Positions 9,118-18,635 of a stretch of 49,152 nt of DNA are shown here, piece by piece. The notes under the pieces were generated by a model. The model did not search any database. It was given only the letters and a program-made list of their open reading frames with translations, and was not told the DNA's origin. The translations under genes and the position numbers were made by a program. Numbering within the stretch: position 1 is the first letter of the stretch; the number at the start of each line of letters is the position of its first letter. The DNA is from CAZNHL01 sp964572965. Lineage in GTDB: Bacteria; Bacteroidota; Bacteroidia; Cytophagales; UBA9547. The stretch covers positions 1 through 49,152 of the forward strand of contig CAZNHL010000026.1 of NCBI GenBank assembly GCA_964572965.1. Direction: 5' to 3'.

Positions 9118-11415
9118 ATGAAAAAATATTACTCCATGTTTAAACTTAGCAGTATTTGCCAGCTACTCGTCTGGCTTTGTTGTATTACTATAGAAACACA
9201 CGCCCAGTCGCAGACCGGTTTGGTTCAGCATTATTCCTTTGATGGTTCACTAAGCAACACCGCCGGCACGAATACCATAACAGGCGGAAGTAATTTCGTG
9301 GCAGATCGTTTTGGCTTAACACCATCTGCTTACTTTGTGCAAACAAATGCGGATATTATCTCTAATGCCGGAATTCCTAATTTACCGATAGGCGGTTCTG
9401 CAAGGACGGTTGCCTTCTGGTTTCAGACCCCAAGTGGTAGCGGGAATTATCATCTGTTTAACTACGGAGCTGTCGGACACGGTCTTTATATATTCTATGG
9501 TAATGGAATCATGTCTGTCGGCGATGGAGTAACGTCTGTGTTTGTTGCATCCTTAGGCTCAACTACTTCATGGAGGCATGTTGCTGTAACCTATGAAGGA
9601 GCCAAGTTCATCTTGTATATCAATGGTGTCAAAACAAAAGAAGAGTTCTTAACGATTAATACACCTGCAAGCCCTGTCAGCAGAATCGGTAAAGATGCCG
9701 GAACTACACAGACCAGTAATTTTAAAATAGACGATTTATATATTTACAATCGTGCGCTTTCGGCTGAAGAGGTTACAAAATTACATACTGTTAAATGCTT
9801 GCCCGACCCGGTGGCAACGTTAGCAACCGATACTATTTGTGCCGGTCAGACTGTGCGTATCAGCTTTGAGCGGAATTTATCTGTATATGCCAATTCACAG
9901 GCAACAGGTACAGCCTTGGCTTTCAACGATGGTTATACTACACCAGCCTTGACAAGCACGACTACGTACTACATACAGTCAGGTGCAGGATCTTGTGTGT
10001 CCAACATCATACCTGTTACGGTTCCTGTGAAGGCAAAAGCTCCAGTTCCTGTTATTGCCACACAATTTTACGAAAACAACATTTGCGGAAGTGGAAAGGG
10101 AACCCTAACGGTTGAAGCAAATGCCAGTTATAACGCTAAGTGGTATACTGCAAGTACCGGCGGTACAGCTGTGTTTACCGGCGTAAGTTATATCACGCCA
10201 ACTATAGGAACAAATACAACCTATTACGTAGCACATGAAGGTGCAGGTTTTTGTGCTTCTAACAGGGTTCGGATTGATGTAACCATCCTTACAAGGCCGG
10301 TAGCTACTTTAACAGCCAGTCATACATCAATTTGCCCGGGAGATACCGTAACGTTTAGTGGTTTTGAAAATGCAGACTTTAGTTTATACAAAAATAATAT
10401 TTGGGCAGCCGGCGGCGATTCATATAACGGTCCGCATTCATACAAGGATGCACCTACCCAAACAAGTACGTATGCAGTACGTGTAGGTGATTGGGCATGG
10501 TGCCAGGGCACAGCCACTGTAACGGTTACTGTAAAACCTGCACCCGCAGTTGTTATGACGGCCTCCAAGTCTACCATGTGCAGTGGCGAAAGCGTAGGCC
10601 TGACATCAAGTGGAGCGGACATATATGTCTGGTCAACAGGAGGCAGAACTGCAAGCACTACACAGTCTCCGGTTACTACCACTACTTATAGTGTAAAAGG
10701 AACAAGTGCGGCTAACGGATGTTCCAAAACAGTCTCCACCACGGTTACAGTCACTCCTTTGCCAACCGTTGTTATTAGCCCGGCTACTTCAACTATTTGT
10801 GCCGGACAAGCTGCTTCATTGTCAGCGAGCGGAGCAACAACTTACTCCTGGTCTACTGCAGCCACAACACCATCCATTACAGCATCGCCAACTGCTGCTG
10901 CTACGTATACCGTAACAGGTACAAGCAACGGGTGTTCGAAAACAGCAACAGCTACTGTTACTGTAAAAGCATTGCCCAAACCAACTATACAACAAAATGG
11001 AAATGTGCTGTCAACAGGTACATATGAAAGCTATCAGTGGTACAGGAGTGGAACTGTTTTACCTGATGAAACTTCCCAGAATTATAGAGCTACTGCCAGT
11101 GCAAGTTTCAGTGTGTTTGTGACTGACGTTAATGGATGCTCGGCAATGTCACAGCCGTTGAGTTTGATTGTGACTAGTTTAAACGATGAGTTGAAAACAA
11201 AAACAACCGGTGTTTACCCTAATCCCACAAGTTCTGTGTTGAATATAAATGCAACAAGAGAGATGGAAGCCAGTATATTCAGCACGTTAGGTGAAAAACT
11301 GAAAGAAATTCATATTATGCCTGGTGAAACAAGTCTGAATGTCAGCTTTTTGCCAGTGGGAGTTTATCTGTTACATATGTCTGAAGGCGAGTATATCAGG
11401 TTTATAAAAGAATAG
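9118..11415 (+). CDS. LamG-like and Ig-like repeat protein with T9SS sorting domain
   Basis: A 765-residue surface protein. After a signal peptide ending 'THAQ' comes a LamG/concanavalin-like jelly roll (about residues 35-220: 'LVQHYSFDGSLSNTAG', 'WRHVAVTYEGAKFILYINGV', 'IDDLYIYNRALSAEEV'). Then follow several Ig-like repeats of about 75-80 residues, each opening with a 'TICAGQ' or 'TMCSGE' cysteine strand and ending in 'TVTVT'. The C terminus is a T9SS type A sorting domain ('VYPNPTSSVLNINA', 'STLGEKLKEI', 'LPVGVYLLHM'). The architecture fits a glycan- or surface-binding adhesin exported by the T9SS. The Ig repeats differ from one another in the protein but share threonine-rich sequence, so internal recombination is possible. 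Confidence 0.9.
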   Translation: MKKYYSMFKLSSICQLLVWLCCITIETHAQSQTGLVQHYSFDGSLSNTAGTNTITGGSNFVADRFGLTPSAYFVQTNADIISNAGIPNLPIGGSARTVAFWFQTPSGSGNYHLFNYGAVGHGLYIFYGNGIMSVGDGVTSVFVASLGSTTSWRHVAVTYEGAKFILYINGVKTKEEFLTINTPASPVSRIGKDAGTTQTSNFKIDDLYIYNRALSAEEVTKLHTVKCLPDPVATLATDTICAGQTVRISFERNLSVYANSQATGTALAFNDGYTTPALTSTTTYYIQSGAGSCVSNIIPVTVPVKAKAPVPVIATQFYENNICGSGKGTLTVEANASYNAKWYTASTGGTAVFTGVSYITPTIGTNTTYYVAHEGAGFCASNRVRIDVTILTRPVATLTASHTSICPGDTVTFSGFENADFSLYKNNIWAAGGDSYNGPHSYKDAPTQTSTYAVRVGDWAWCQGTATVTVTVKPAPAVVMTASKSTMCSGESVGLTSSGADIYVWSTGGRTASTTQSPVTTTTYSVKGTSAANGCSKTVSTTVTVTPLPTVVISPATSTICAGQAASLSASGATTYSWSTAATTPSITASPTAAATYTVTGTSNGCSKTATATVTVKALPKPTIQQNGNVLSTGTYESYQWYRSGTVLPDETSQNYRATASASFSVFVTDVNGCSAMSQPLSLIVTSLNDELKTKTTGVYPNPTSSVLNINATREMEASIFSTLGEKLKEIHIMPGETSLNVSFLPVGVYLLHMSEGEYIRFIKE

Positions 11416-11433
11416 GTATTATCCTTTACATAA

Positions 11434-11471
11434 AAGAAAACAGGCTCGGAAATTTCCGGGCCTGTTTTCTT
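11434..11471 (+). terminator. rho-independent terminator after the LamG/Ig gene
   Basis: An 18-bp stem (11435-11452 with 11453-11470) with one G-U pair; the innermost AAATTT must open as the loop. It begins 20 bases after the stop codon. The dispersed repeat at 11475 starts immediately behind it. Confidence 0.85.
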
Positions 11472-11474
11472 ATT

Positions 11475-11640
11475 AATTGAGTATCCGTTTCATCGTACCT
11501 TATTCGTTTTAACCAGGAGTTCTGAATCTCACTGATGGCATAGATTTTATTGATTGTTTGCAGCACCGGAGTTTTAAACCCTAATCTGCGAAATTCTGCG
11601 GGAGAAAACATAATAAGGTTCATAGAAGCGGATAGTCATT
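11475..11640 (-). repeat. dispersed repeat, copy A
   Basis: About 166 bp. Its first half (11475-11560) matches the locus at 36191, both beginning AATTGAGTATCCGT and sharing a TTTATTGATTGTT core. Its second half (11563-11640) matches, in inverse orientation, the tandem units at 46183-46592 (GGAGTTTTAAACCCTAATCTGCG, read in parts, then GGTTCATAGAAGCGGATAGT). It contains a 65-codon minus-strand open frame (11426-11623) that I regard as chance. With the terminator, it accounts for most of the gene-free stretch 11416-11751. Confidence 0.75.
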
Positions 11641-11719
11641 TTCTTTTATGTATGTCCGGTTAAACCTTTAAAGCAAAAAGAATTGAAATATCAGCAGGCA
11701 GAAACTAAATACTATTCAA

Positions 11720-11727
11720 TATCTTTG
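11720..11727 (+). promoter_or_regulatory. Bacteroidota -7 box upstream of the WG-repeat gene
   Basis: TATCTTTG matches TAnnTTTG exactly, 24 bases before the ATG at 11752. A -33 TTG is not present at the usual spacing. Confidence 0.4.
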
Positions 11728-11751
11728 ACTTAGTCAATATAAGTTAAAGAT

Positions 11752-13797
11752 ATGCTCACTAGAAGAATCTGCCTTTTTCTCGTACTGTTCATCTCCGGGA
11801 TCCATTATGGATCTGCCCAGCTTCAGGGTGCTTCATGTCCCGATGATCTTTTTCCGTTGCAGGACAAGGCTACGCGCCTTTGGGGCTATGTGGATTTCAC
11901 GACACAATGGATCATCCAGCCTCAATATATTAAAGCTTTACCTTTCAGAGGAAAACGTGCGCTTGTGATGAAGGGCAGTAAATGGGGCGCTATCAATTGC
12001 GATGGCTATCTGGAGATCAATGCTGAGTACGATGATTTTTCTCCTTTCAACGGCGATCGTGTATGGGCAAAGAAAGACGGTCTTTGGGGTATTATTTCAG
12101 ACAAAGGGATGGTCTATACGCGCCCGCAGTTTGATGAAATATCTATCGTTGGTAAAGAAGAAGATTTTGTGTGGGTAAGAAAAGGGGAACTCTGGGGGCT
12201 TTTTTCTGTAGCTAAAAATAAAGCAATTACACCACCTCGGTTTTTAAGCTTTGTGACTACTTCTGACGAGACAAGTATCGTGCGCCTGGGCGACAGCCTT
12301 GGGGTAATTGACCATGAAAAAGGGACTTACAAAATTCCGCCTAATATGACTGACGTGGTGCGTATGGACAAAAAGCGCATCGCTTATGAACAAAACGGTC
12401 AGTGGGGCATGATGAACGAATTCGGTAACCCGATTATCAAACCGGCCTTCGATACACTTTTTTATAAGAAAGCAGGTTTGGTGCAGGTTCGTAAAAATGG
12501 CAAACACGGTCTTCGCGGTTTTAATGGCGATACTCTTACTACGCTGAAATATGATTACATCGGCCCTTTTGAAGGTACTTTGCCCGCTGTTGCGCAGGAA
12601 GGAAAGGCTTATGGTTATATTACCAATTTCGGTAAGCAGGCAATTGCTGCGCAATACGATTTTGCTTCACCATTTTATGAAGGCTTGGCCATAGTACAAA
12701 AAGGTGGGAAATCGGGTCTGATTGACCGTTATAACAAAGTAGTATTACCATTGGCTTATGACTCGGTTCAAAGAAACCCTCACAGATCTTATTATGCAGT
12801 AAAGCAGAATGGGAAATTCGGTTTTGTGAATGTGAGAGGTATTCTGATGTCTGATATCAGTTTTGATAAAATTGCAAATGCTGACAGCGCTGCTTATGTG
12901 CGTGTGACCAAAGCCGGTAAAGTTTCTTATTATGATTTTGTAAAAAAGAAAAACACGTTTGAAGGCAGCTACGACAATGCACTGCCATTTGATAAGTTGG
13001 GAGCTTTGGTGCAACAAGGTGGAAACTGGGGCTTGATCGGGTCTCAGGGACAATTTATTATTCCTGCACAGTTTACAAGCCTGAAAACAATCCTGATTCA
13101 TGGTAAACCGTTTTTCCTTACAGAAAAAAGCGGCGCTTTCGGTTTGATAACGGTACAGGGCAAAGAAGTTTTACCGGCAAATTATGAATTGATTGCTGCG
13201 ATAGATGACCGCACTTTTAAAATTAAAAAAGGAGGTAAATACGGGACAGTAAAAGCCGGAGGGGAAGCGGTTATTGACACTAAATATGATTACCTGTCAA
13301 ACAGTGTGGAAAATGAAGGCTGGCCGGAATTCCCTGCAGTTTTCTCTAAAGGAAAGAAAACAGGCTTATTAACTGCCCAGGGGCAGGAAGTCTATTCGGG
13401 AGCAGGTACTATTATTTATGGTAACGAAGGGTTTTACATAGTGCAAAAGGAAAAAGGTTTTGTGCTGATGAAGGGCAATGCCACAGAACTTGCAGGTGTA
13501 AATTATGAAGCAATAAAGCCTTATGCAGATAAACTGGCAGCTGTGAAGCAGGCCGGAAAGTGGGGTTATATCACTGGCCAGGGTAAATTGATTATTCCGG
13601 CAACATTTGAAGAAGCAGGAGATTTTTACAAAAATGGAGCAGCTGTAAAACAAAATGGCCTTTGGGCTGTAATTGACAAAACCGGGCGTGTACGAGTACA
13701 GCCGCAGTTTGACCGTTATGAAGTGATTAACGGACACCGATACCTTTATAAAGGAACTGCGCGTTTTGAATTGGTGGAGAATTTTAGGGTAAAGTAA
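11752..13797 (+). CDS. secreted WG-repeat protein
   Basis: A 681-residue exported protein. A signal peptide (ends 'YGSAQ') is followed almost to the end by WG beta-repeats of about 45-65 residues: 'GKWGYITGQGKLIIPATFEEAG', 'NGLWAVIDKTGRVRVQPQFD', 'SKWGAINCDGYLEINAEYDD'. At least ten units can be counted. WG repeats form extended beta structures and are common in Bacteroidota proteins of unknown or peptide-binding function. There is no lipobox and no T9SS sorting domain, so it is probably periplasmic. It is transcribed alone, with a -7 box in front and a terminator behind. Confidence 0.88.
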   Translation: MLTRRICLFLVLFISGIHYGSAQLQGASCPDDLFPLQDKATRLWGYVDFTTQWIIQPQYIKALPFRGKRALVMKGSKWGAINCDGYLEINAEYDDFSPFNGDRVWAKKDGLWGIISDKGMVYTRPQFDEISIVGKEEDFVWVRKGELWGLFSVAKNKAITPPRFLSFVTTSDETSIVRLGDSLGVIDHEKGTYKIPPNMTDVVRMDKKRIAYEQNGQWGMMNEFGNPIIKPAFDTLFYKKAGLVQVRKNGKHGLRGFNGDTLTTLKYDYIGPFEGTLPAVAQEGKAYGYITNFGKQAIAAQYDFASPFYEGLAIVQKGGKSGLIDRYNKVVLPLAYDSVQRNPHRSYYAVKQNGKFGFVNVRGILMSDISFDKIANADSAAYVRVTKAGKVSYYDFVKKKNTFEGSYDNALPFDKLGALVQQGGNWGLIGSQGQFIIPAQFTSLKTILIHGKPFFLTEKSGAFGLITVQGKEVLPANYELIAAIDDRTFKIKKGGKYGTVKAGGEAVIDTKYDYLSNSVENEGWPEFPAVFSKGKKTGLLTAQGQEVYSGAGTIIYGNEGFYIVQKEKGFVLMKGNATELAGVNYEAIKPYADKLAAVKQAGKWGYITGQGKLIIPATFEEAGDFYKNGAAVKQNGLWAVIDKTGRVRVQPQFDRYEVINGHRYLYKGTARFELVENFRVK

Positions 13798-13809
13798 TAA
13801 TTGTAATTT

Positions 13810-13840
13810 TAAGCCCGGAAAACGAATTTCCGGGCTTATT
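13810..13840 (+). terminator. terminator after the WG-repeat gene
   Basis: TAAGCCCGGAAA (13810-13821) pairs with TTTCCGGGCTTA (13827-13838) around a 5-base loop, 13 bases after the stop codon. Confidence 0.85.
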
Positions 13841-14013
13841 CTTCTGATATATAACCTTTTATAAGGTGTTTAAACAGCTATTCGACGAATTTAGAATGTT
13901 TCTTTCTTTTTTTTGGTGATACTTTTCTAATTTCACGTTCTATCCCTTTTTGGTTTCTATTACCTTTCTAATATTTATACAATTGTTTTCTTAGGATTAT
14001 CCTTACTTAATAT

Positions 14014-16488
14014 ATGTGGAGTAAAGTAGCAAGTATTGTCATTCGTTACCGCTTATCGTTACTGATAGCACTCGGTTTTATTACAGCCTACATGGGCTGG
14101 ATGGCCAGAAATACGGAGATTTCTTACGATTACCTGAATATCCTTCCTTATGATGACGAGGACCTGACTTATTTTGATAGCTTCAAGGCGCAGTTTGGTG
14201 AAGATGGAAATATCATTGCTGTTGGTTTGAAGGACAAGAAAATTCATGACCTGGAAACCTTTAATAAGTACCGAGCTTTAATTGATGAGCTATCTAAAAA
14301 AGAGGGAGTAAACAGTATCATTTCGTTACCGGAAATGATGATAATCAGTAAGGATACAACGAACGAGCGTTTTGGTTTGACGAAGCTGTTTCCGGCAGAA
14401 GTTAAAACTCAGAAGGAACTGGATAGCCTTTTTACAGCTACAAAAAGTCAGAAACTATACAGCAGCCAGATTTATAACAGTAGTAATGACGCATTACTTT
14501 TTGCGGTTGCTGTAAACAAAGAAGTGTTAAGAACTGCCAAGCGCCAGAAAGTTGTATTAGGGATTGTTGATATTTGCAGAAAATTTGAAGCAAAAACAGG
14601 CTTGAAACTTCATTATGCAGGTATCCCTTATGTACGTGCCACCATGGTATACGAGGTGAATAAGGAAATACGCGTTTTCCTTGCTCTGTCATTTATCATT
14701 TCAGCATTAGTACTTTTCATTTTCTTCAGAAGCTGGGAGTCTATTTTTGTACCGATGGTCATGGTGGGAATCAACGTGATCTGGGTATTCGGAACGATAG
14801 GTCTTTTCGGGTACAAAATCAGTATTCTTACCGGCCTTACACCTACCCTTATTGTCATATCCGGGATACCGAACTTTATATACCTGATCAATAAATACCA
14901 TCAGGAATACCAGCGAAGCAGGAATAAGATCAAGTCTATTGCCAACGTAATCAAGTCGATAGGCGTTGTTACTTTCCTTACTACAGCAACTACAGCAGTT
15001 GGTTTCCTTGTACTTTGTACCAATCACGTGACACTGTTGCGCGAATTCGGTTTGGTTGCAGGTATCAACATCATGGCATCTTTCTTCATTTCTATCATTA
15101 TTGTTCCGGCAGTATTGGTATATATGAAGCCCCCTACCGACAAGCAGATGCGTCACCTCAACAAGCATTATCTGACGGGACTGCTTGACGGGATTGTTGA
15201 TCTTACTTACCATAAAAGAGGGCTTGTTTATATCGCCTACTTGCTGTTAAGCATTGTGGGGATTTACGGGATCACCAAAATCAAGACAGTTTCATACATG
15301 CTGGATGATATTCCGGAGAAACTGACTTTGAAAGAGGACATGCGCTTCTTTGAATCGAACTTTAAAGGAATTATGCCTTTAGAGTTTGTAATAGATACTC
15401 ACAAGAAAAAAGCAATCATGAAACCGGCTGTACTTAAAAAAGTCAGTGAGTTTGAAGAATACCTGGCTTCTTTACCAAGCATAACTACACCGGTTTCTGT
15501 TAACAGTTTTATGAAAGGTGCTGTTCAGGCTTATTACAACGGCGACAGCACCCAGTATAGATTGCCCGAAGGAATGGAACGCTCATTTATACTGCGTTAT
15601 TTGGGAAATACCGGAAAAGGAAGCGGTAATGAGCAGACAAAAGGCTTATTACACTCATTCATTGATAGCTCGCAAAGTAAATTCAGGATTTCATGCAAAG
15701 TGGCCGATATGGGTTCAGTGAAGCTGGACACTTTACTGAATGATGAAATAAAGCCGAAAATCAAGGAAATTTTCGGAGAAAGCGGCTATGATGTAAAGGT
15801 AACGGGAACTACATTACTGTTTATGCGCGGTAACAGTATGTTGATCAATTCGCTGAACTCAAGTATTGTACAGTCGATCCTTTGTAATGCGCTGATTATG
15901 GCAGTGCTGTTCTCTTCTTTCAGGATGATCATCATTTCGCTGATCCCGAACTTTATTCCGTTGATTGTGACGGCAGCCATCATGGGTTTCTTCGGTATTC
16001 CGTTGAAACCAAGTACTGCTATTATCTTCAGTATCGTTTTTGGTATTACAGTAGATAATACTATCCACTTTCTGGCCAAGTACCGGTATGAAATTTTCCA
16101 TCATAAGCTCCCCGTTAAAGACGCGCTTACTTTGAGTATTCTGGATGCCGGCCCTAGTATGATCTATACAACCATTGTATTGTTCTTTGGTTTCATCATT
16201 TTCACAGCATCTAATTTCGGTGGAACAATTGCGCTGGGTGTGCTTACGTCAATTACATTGATGGTGGCATTGGTGACAAACCTGACTATCCTTCCGGCAT
16301 TGATCATGAGCTTCGACCGGGGTCGCAAAGAACAGGATTTCGATCCGATCTTTGAACACTATGAAGACTTCTATTTCGAAGAAGACGATGAAAACCTTGA
16401 CCTTGACCTGCTTGAAGTAGCAGAGGAATTCAGGGCCGAGGACGAAGCCAATAAACCGGAAGAAGATTCAACACTACCACAAGAATAA
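14014..16488 (+). CDS. RND-superfamily (MMPL/HpnN-like) exporter
   Basis: An 824-residue inner-membrane protein with the two-fold RND/Patched layout: one N-terminal membrane helix, a large periplasmic loop, a five- to six-helix sterol-sensing-like block (about residues 215-370), a second loop, and a second block (about 615-775). The conserved transmembrane motif 'FGITVDNTIHFLAKY' in the second half is typical of MMPL and hopanoid-type RND exporters. These use the proton gradient to move lipids or other hydrophobic compounds; the substrate is not visible. There is no adjacent membrane-fusion protein or TolC gene, against a drug-efflux tripartite pump. The C-terminal tail (about residues 775-824) is strongly acidic. 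Confidence 0.88.
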   Translation: MWSKVASIVIRYRLSLLIALGFITAYMGWMARNTEISYDYLNILPYDDEDLTYFDSFKAQFGEDGNIIAVGLKDKKIHDLETFNKYRALIDELSKKEGVNSIISLPEMMIISKDTTNERFGLTKLFPAEVKTQKELDSLFTATKSQKLYSSQIYNSSNDALLFAVAVNKEVLRTAKRQKVVLGIVDICRKFEAKTGLKLHYAGIPYVRATMVYEVNKEIRVFLALSFIISALVLFIFFRSWESIFVPMVMVGINVIWVFGTIGLFGYKISILTGLTPTLIVISGIPNFIYLINKYHQEYQRSRNKIKSIANVIKSIGVVTFLTTATTAVGFLVLCTNHVTLLREFGLVAGINIMASFFISIIIVPAVLVYMKPPTDKQMRHLNKHYLTGLLDGIVDLTYHKRGLVYIAYLLLSIVGIYGITKIKTVSYMLDDIPEKLTLKEDMRFFESNFKGIMPLEFVIDTHKKKAIMKPAVLKKVSEFEEYLASLPSITTPVSVNSFMKGAVQAYYNGDSTQYRLPEGMERSFILRYLGNTGKGSGNEQTKGLLHSFIDSSQSKFRISCKVADMGSVKLDTLLNDEIKPKIKEIFGESGYDVKVTGTTLLFMRGNSMLINSLNSSIVQSILCNALIMAVLFSSFRMIIISLIPNFIPLIVTAAIMGFFGIPLKPSTAIIFSIVFGITVDNTIHFLAKYRYEIFHHKLPVKDALTLSILDAGPSMIYTTIVLFFGFIIFTASNFGGTIALGVLTSITLMVALVTNLTILPALIMSFDRGRKEQDFDPIFEHYEDFYFEEDDENLDLDLLEVAEEFRAEDEANKPEEDSTLPQE

Positions 16489-16493
16489 AACAG

Positions 16494-16520
16494 AAGGGGG
16501 CTCCAGGGCTCCCTTTTTTT
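16494..16520 (+). terminator. terminator after the RND exporter
   Basis: AAGGGGGC (16494-16501) pairs with GCTCCCTT (16508-16515), one G-U, 6-base loop, then a run of T. It leaves only 16 bases before the next start codon. Confidence 0.85.
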
Positions 16521-16536
16521 AACACTGATTATTCGT

Positions 16537-17304
16537 ATGTATTACAAAAAGCTCATTGCTGCATTCTTATTTTTTACAATCACCTATACTGCTTTTTCAC
16601 AAAAACATTCAGTTGGTATAAAATGGGGAGGAACCTGTGCAACCTTTCCCGATGCACAAGGACCGGTCTCTGTTTATCCCGGATATGAAATAGGAGCGTA
16701 TTATAGATTTATGTTGAGCAAAAGAATTTCTATTCAGGTAGAGCCATCTTTGAGTAACAGAGAATTTAAGCGTAATGACATAAGTATATACGATCCTTAC
16801 CTTGTATCTACAGGTACTACTAATGCCGTTTATTCTGTAAATTATTTCTCTGCACCATTACTACTTAATTATGACCTTCTTTCCAGAGACAATTTTAAAC
16901 TGAAGATTGGTTCTGGTATTACATGGAATATGCTTTTATCTTCCAGAATAAGATATACAAAAGCCCTGATAGCTACCAGTACTTCATCCACTGGTGAATA
17001 CTCACCATCATATTTCCAACCATTTATGTTTGAGATACCCGTGGCTCTGACATTAAGCACCAGAATATCAAAATCTGTGTGGTTTACCATTTCTCCGAGA
17101 GTTGGTTTGGGGTTAACAAAACTGGGAGATAATTCGACATTGGACGATAGTAAAAAGCTTACAATCCAATATGATAAAAATCATACCGGGTACTATTATG
17201 TCCCATACAGAGAGTCCATACAGAAGGAAAGTGACGTAACTTGGTTTTTCGATGCTACAATGAGAACTTTTAGTTTGTTATTTTCAATAGAGAAGACATT
17301 TTAA
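16537..17304 (+). CDS. outer-membrane beta-barrel protein (PorT-like family), copy 1
   Basis: A 255-residue exported protein with a signal peptide (ends 'TAFSQ') and alternating amphipathic strands to the end. Features shared with the OMP_b-brl_2/PorT-like group are 'GIKWGGTCATFPD', 'GYEIGAYYRFMLSKRISIQVEPSLS', 'YFSAPLLLNYDL' and the terminal aromatic 'SIEKTF'. It is a predicted small outer-membrane barrel with no known substrate. The next gene, 18 bp on, is a paralogue with the same strand order, so this is a tandem duplication and probably one operon. The start follows the preceding terminator so closely that its promoter must overlap that hairpin, or transcription reads through. Confidence 0.85.
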   Translation: MYYKKLIAAFLFFTITYTAFSQKHSVGIKWGGTCATFPDAQGPVSVYPGYEIGAYYRFMLSKRISIQVEPSLSNREFKRNDISIYDPYLVSTGTTNAVYSVNYFSAPLLLNYDLLSRDNFKLKIGSGITWNMLLSSRIRYTKALIATSTSSTGEYSPSYFQPFMFEIPVALTLSTRISKSVWFTISPRVGLGLTKLGDNSTLDDSKKLTIQYDKNHTGYYYVPYRESIQKESDVTWFFDATMRTFSLLFSIEKTF

Positions 17305-17322
17305 ACTAAATATATTTCAGGT

Positions 17323-17982
17323 TTGAAACACGCTGTTATTATCTTCTGTTTATTGGTTTTTGGGGTTTCTTTTTCTTCGTTTTCACAAAACCAATCCTGG
17401 GGTTTGAAAATAGGAGGAAACCTGGCAAAACCAACCAATTTTACAGGAGCAGGTACATTTGGTGCTTCTCCCGGGTTTGAAGCAGGCATCGTTTATAAAT
17501 ATCAGTTAAGCGAAGAATTGATGTTTCAGATAGAGCCGGGTTTTACTCAAAAGGCTTATAAGGACAGGGGCTTTAATTTTGCAGATGCCTCCGGAAATAC
17601 AGTTTACAGTTCTGATGTACGTTATTCTTTCAACTATTTGTCTTTGCCCGTATTGTTGAACTACTATTTTGTAACCAATGATAAGTTTAAAGTTGGTCTG
17701 CACACTGGCTTAGTGGGTAATCTTACTTTGTTTGGTAGGGTAAGGTATCAGATTCCAACCTCCGGAACTATAGTAAAAAACAGCAATACATCAAGCCTTG
17801 CAACGCTAATGATAGAACTTCCTCTTGGTCTGGAGTTCAATTTTAAAATGACAGAAAACTGGTGGCTGGGTGTTTCTCCAAGATTCAATCTCGGGCTTAC
17901 TTCTTTTGGAAAAGATCAATCTGCCATGACCAGTAAGTTTAATAGTTTTAACCTGCTGGTTTCTGTGGTGAAGGCGTTTTGA
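17323..17982 (+). CDS. outer-membrane beta-barrel protein (PorT-like family), copy 2
   Basis: A 219-residue paralogue of the preceding barrel. The TTG start at 17323 gives a signal peptide (MKHAVIIFCLLVFGVSFSSFSQ). It shares 'WGLKIGGNLAKP', 'GFEAGIVYKYQLSEELMFQIEPGF', 'YLSLPVLLNYYF' and 'VSPRFNLGLTSFG' with copy 1 and ends in an aromatic strand ('SVVKAF'). It is predicted to sit in the outer membrane. No ATG is placed so as to preserve the signal sequence, so TTG is the likely start. It converges with the minus-strand gene ending at 17998, only 15 bp away. Confidence 0.83.
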   Translation: MKHAVIIFCLLVFGVSFSSFSQNQSWGLKIGGNLAKPTNFTGAGTFGASPGFEAGIVYKYQLSEELMFQIEPGFTQKAYKDRGFNFADASGNTVYSSDVRYSFNYLSLPVLLNYYFVTNDKFKVGLHTGLVGNLTLFGRVRYQIPTSGTIVKNSNTSSLATLMIELPLGLEFNFKMTENWWLGVSPRFNLGLTSFGKDQSAMTSKFNSFNLLVSVVKAF

Positions 17983-17997
17983 TCATAAAGCCCCTTT

Positions 17998-18627
17998 TTA
18001 TTTTAAATACTCCCATAGATTAATCTCGTCCTTGTATGTTTTAGAGTACTCCTGTAAATAGTGGCGCGTCATATACTTTTTACCGGCACTGTTCTGATAT
18101 TCATTTTGCATTGCTTTGTCCTTTTCCAGAAGATTTGAAAGCCATTCATCATCTAAAGCATAGATTATTCCGGTATTAATGTCCAGTGCCCATCGCAAGA
18201 TGGCTTCGTTATTAGAAGGTGCCAACTCTTTCCTCACTACATTATACTTGCTTTCAAAGTAACAATATCTTCCAATTGACAAGAGTTTTTCATAGTCTGT
18301 TTTCTTTCTGTAAAGTTTGTCTGTTCTCGAATTAATGTAGACAGCCCTTCCGGTACAAAATCCCCATATAATATCCTCTTCAGTTAATAAATCTCCAGGT
18401 AAGTTTAATCTATAACCAGAACTTTTGGGATTGAAGCTGGAACCTCCGTTTTTTGAAAACTGATTTGCAACTTCAGGGTATAATGAGGGCGAGTTAGTTA
18501 CAAATTCCTTAAAGCTCCTATAAATGCCGGGTTTAAGCCTGACTCCTTCATCTGTAATAAGTTCCTGAGCGAAACCAGTGTTTACAACACAAAAGAGGGT
18601 CGAAAATAAGAAAAGTAGTTTTTTCAC
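17998..18627 (-). CDS. small secreted protein, unnamed family, copy 2
   Basis: A 209-residue protein with a signal peptide (MKKLLFLFSTLFCVVNTGFAQ). I do not recognise a named domain. It shares an ordered set of motifs with the upstream gene: 'GIYRSFKEFVTNSPS', 'YRLNLPG', 'IIWGF', 'VYINSRTDKLYRK', 'YEKLLSIGRYCYFE', 'NTGIIYALDDEWL'. This marks a family of short exported Bacteroidota proteins. It is second in a two-gene operon (8-bp gap) and converges on the barrel pair. No cysteine follows the signal peptide, so it is probably soluble in the periplasm or secreted. Function unknown. Confidence 0.8.
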   Translation of the reverse strand: MKKLLFLFSTLFCVVNTGFAQELITDEGVRLKPGIYRSFKEFVTNSPSLYPEVANQFSKNGGSSFNPKSSGYRLNLPGDLLTEEDIIWGFCTGRAVYINSRTDKLYRKKTDYEKLLSIGRYCYFESKYNVVRKELAPSNNEAILRWALDINTGIIYALDDEWLSNLLEKDKAMQNEYQNSAGKKYMTRHYLQEYSKTYKDEINLWEYLK

Positions 18628-18635
18628 GATGCGGA

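Noticed and set aside
11426..11623. A 65-residue minus-strand frame
   Set aside because: It lies wholly in the terminator plus dispersed repeat copy A; no domain and no signal. Repeat copy B does not preserve the frame.
12244..12654. Minus-strand frames opposite the WG-repeat gene
   Set aside because: They are shadows of the repeats on the other strand, without starts or domains.
14014..16488. Tripartite drug-efflux pump
   Set aside because: The RND protein lacks adjacent membrane-fusion and TolC genes and its motif set is MMPL/HpnN-like, not AcrB-like.
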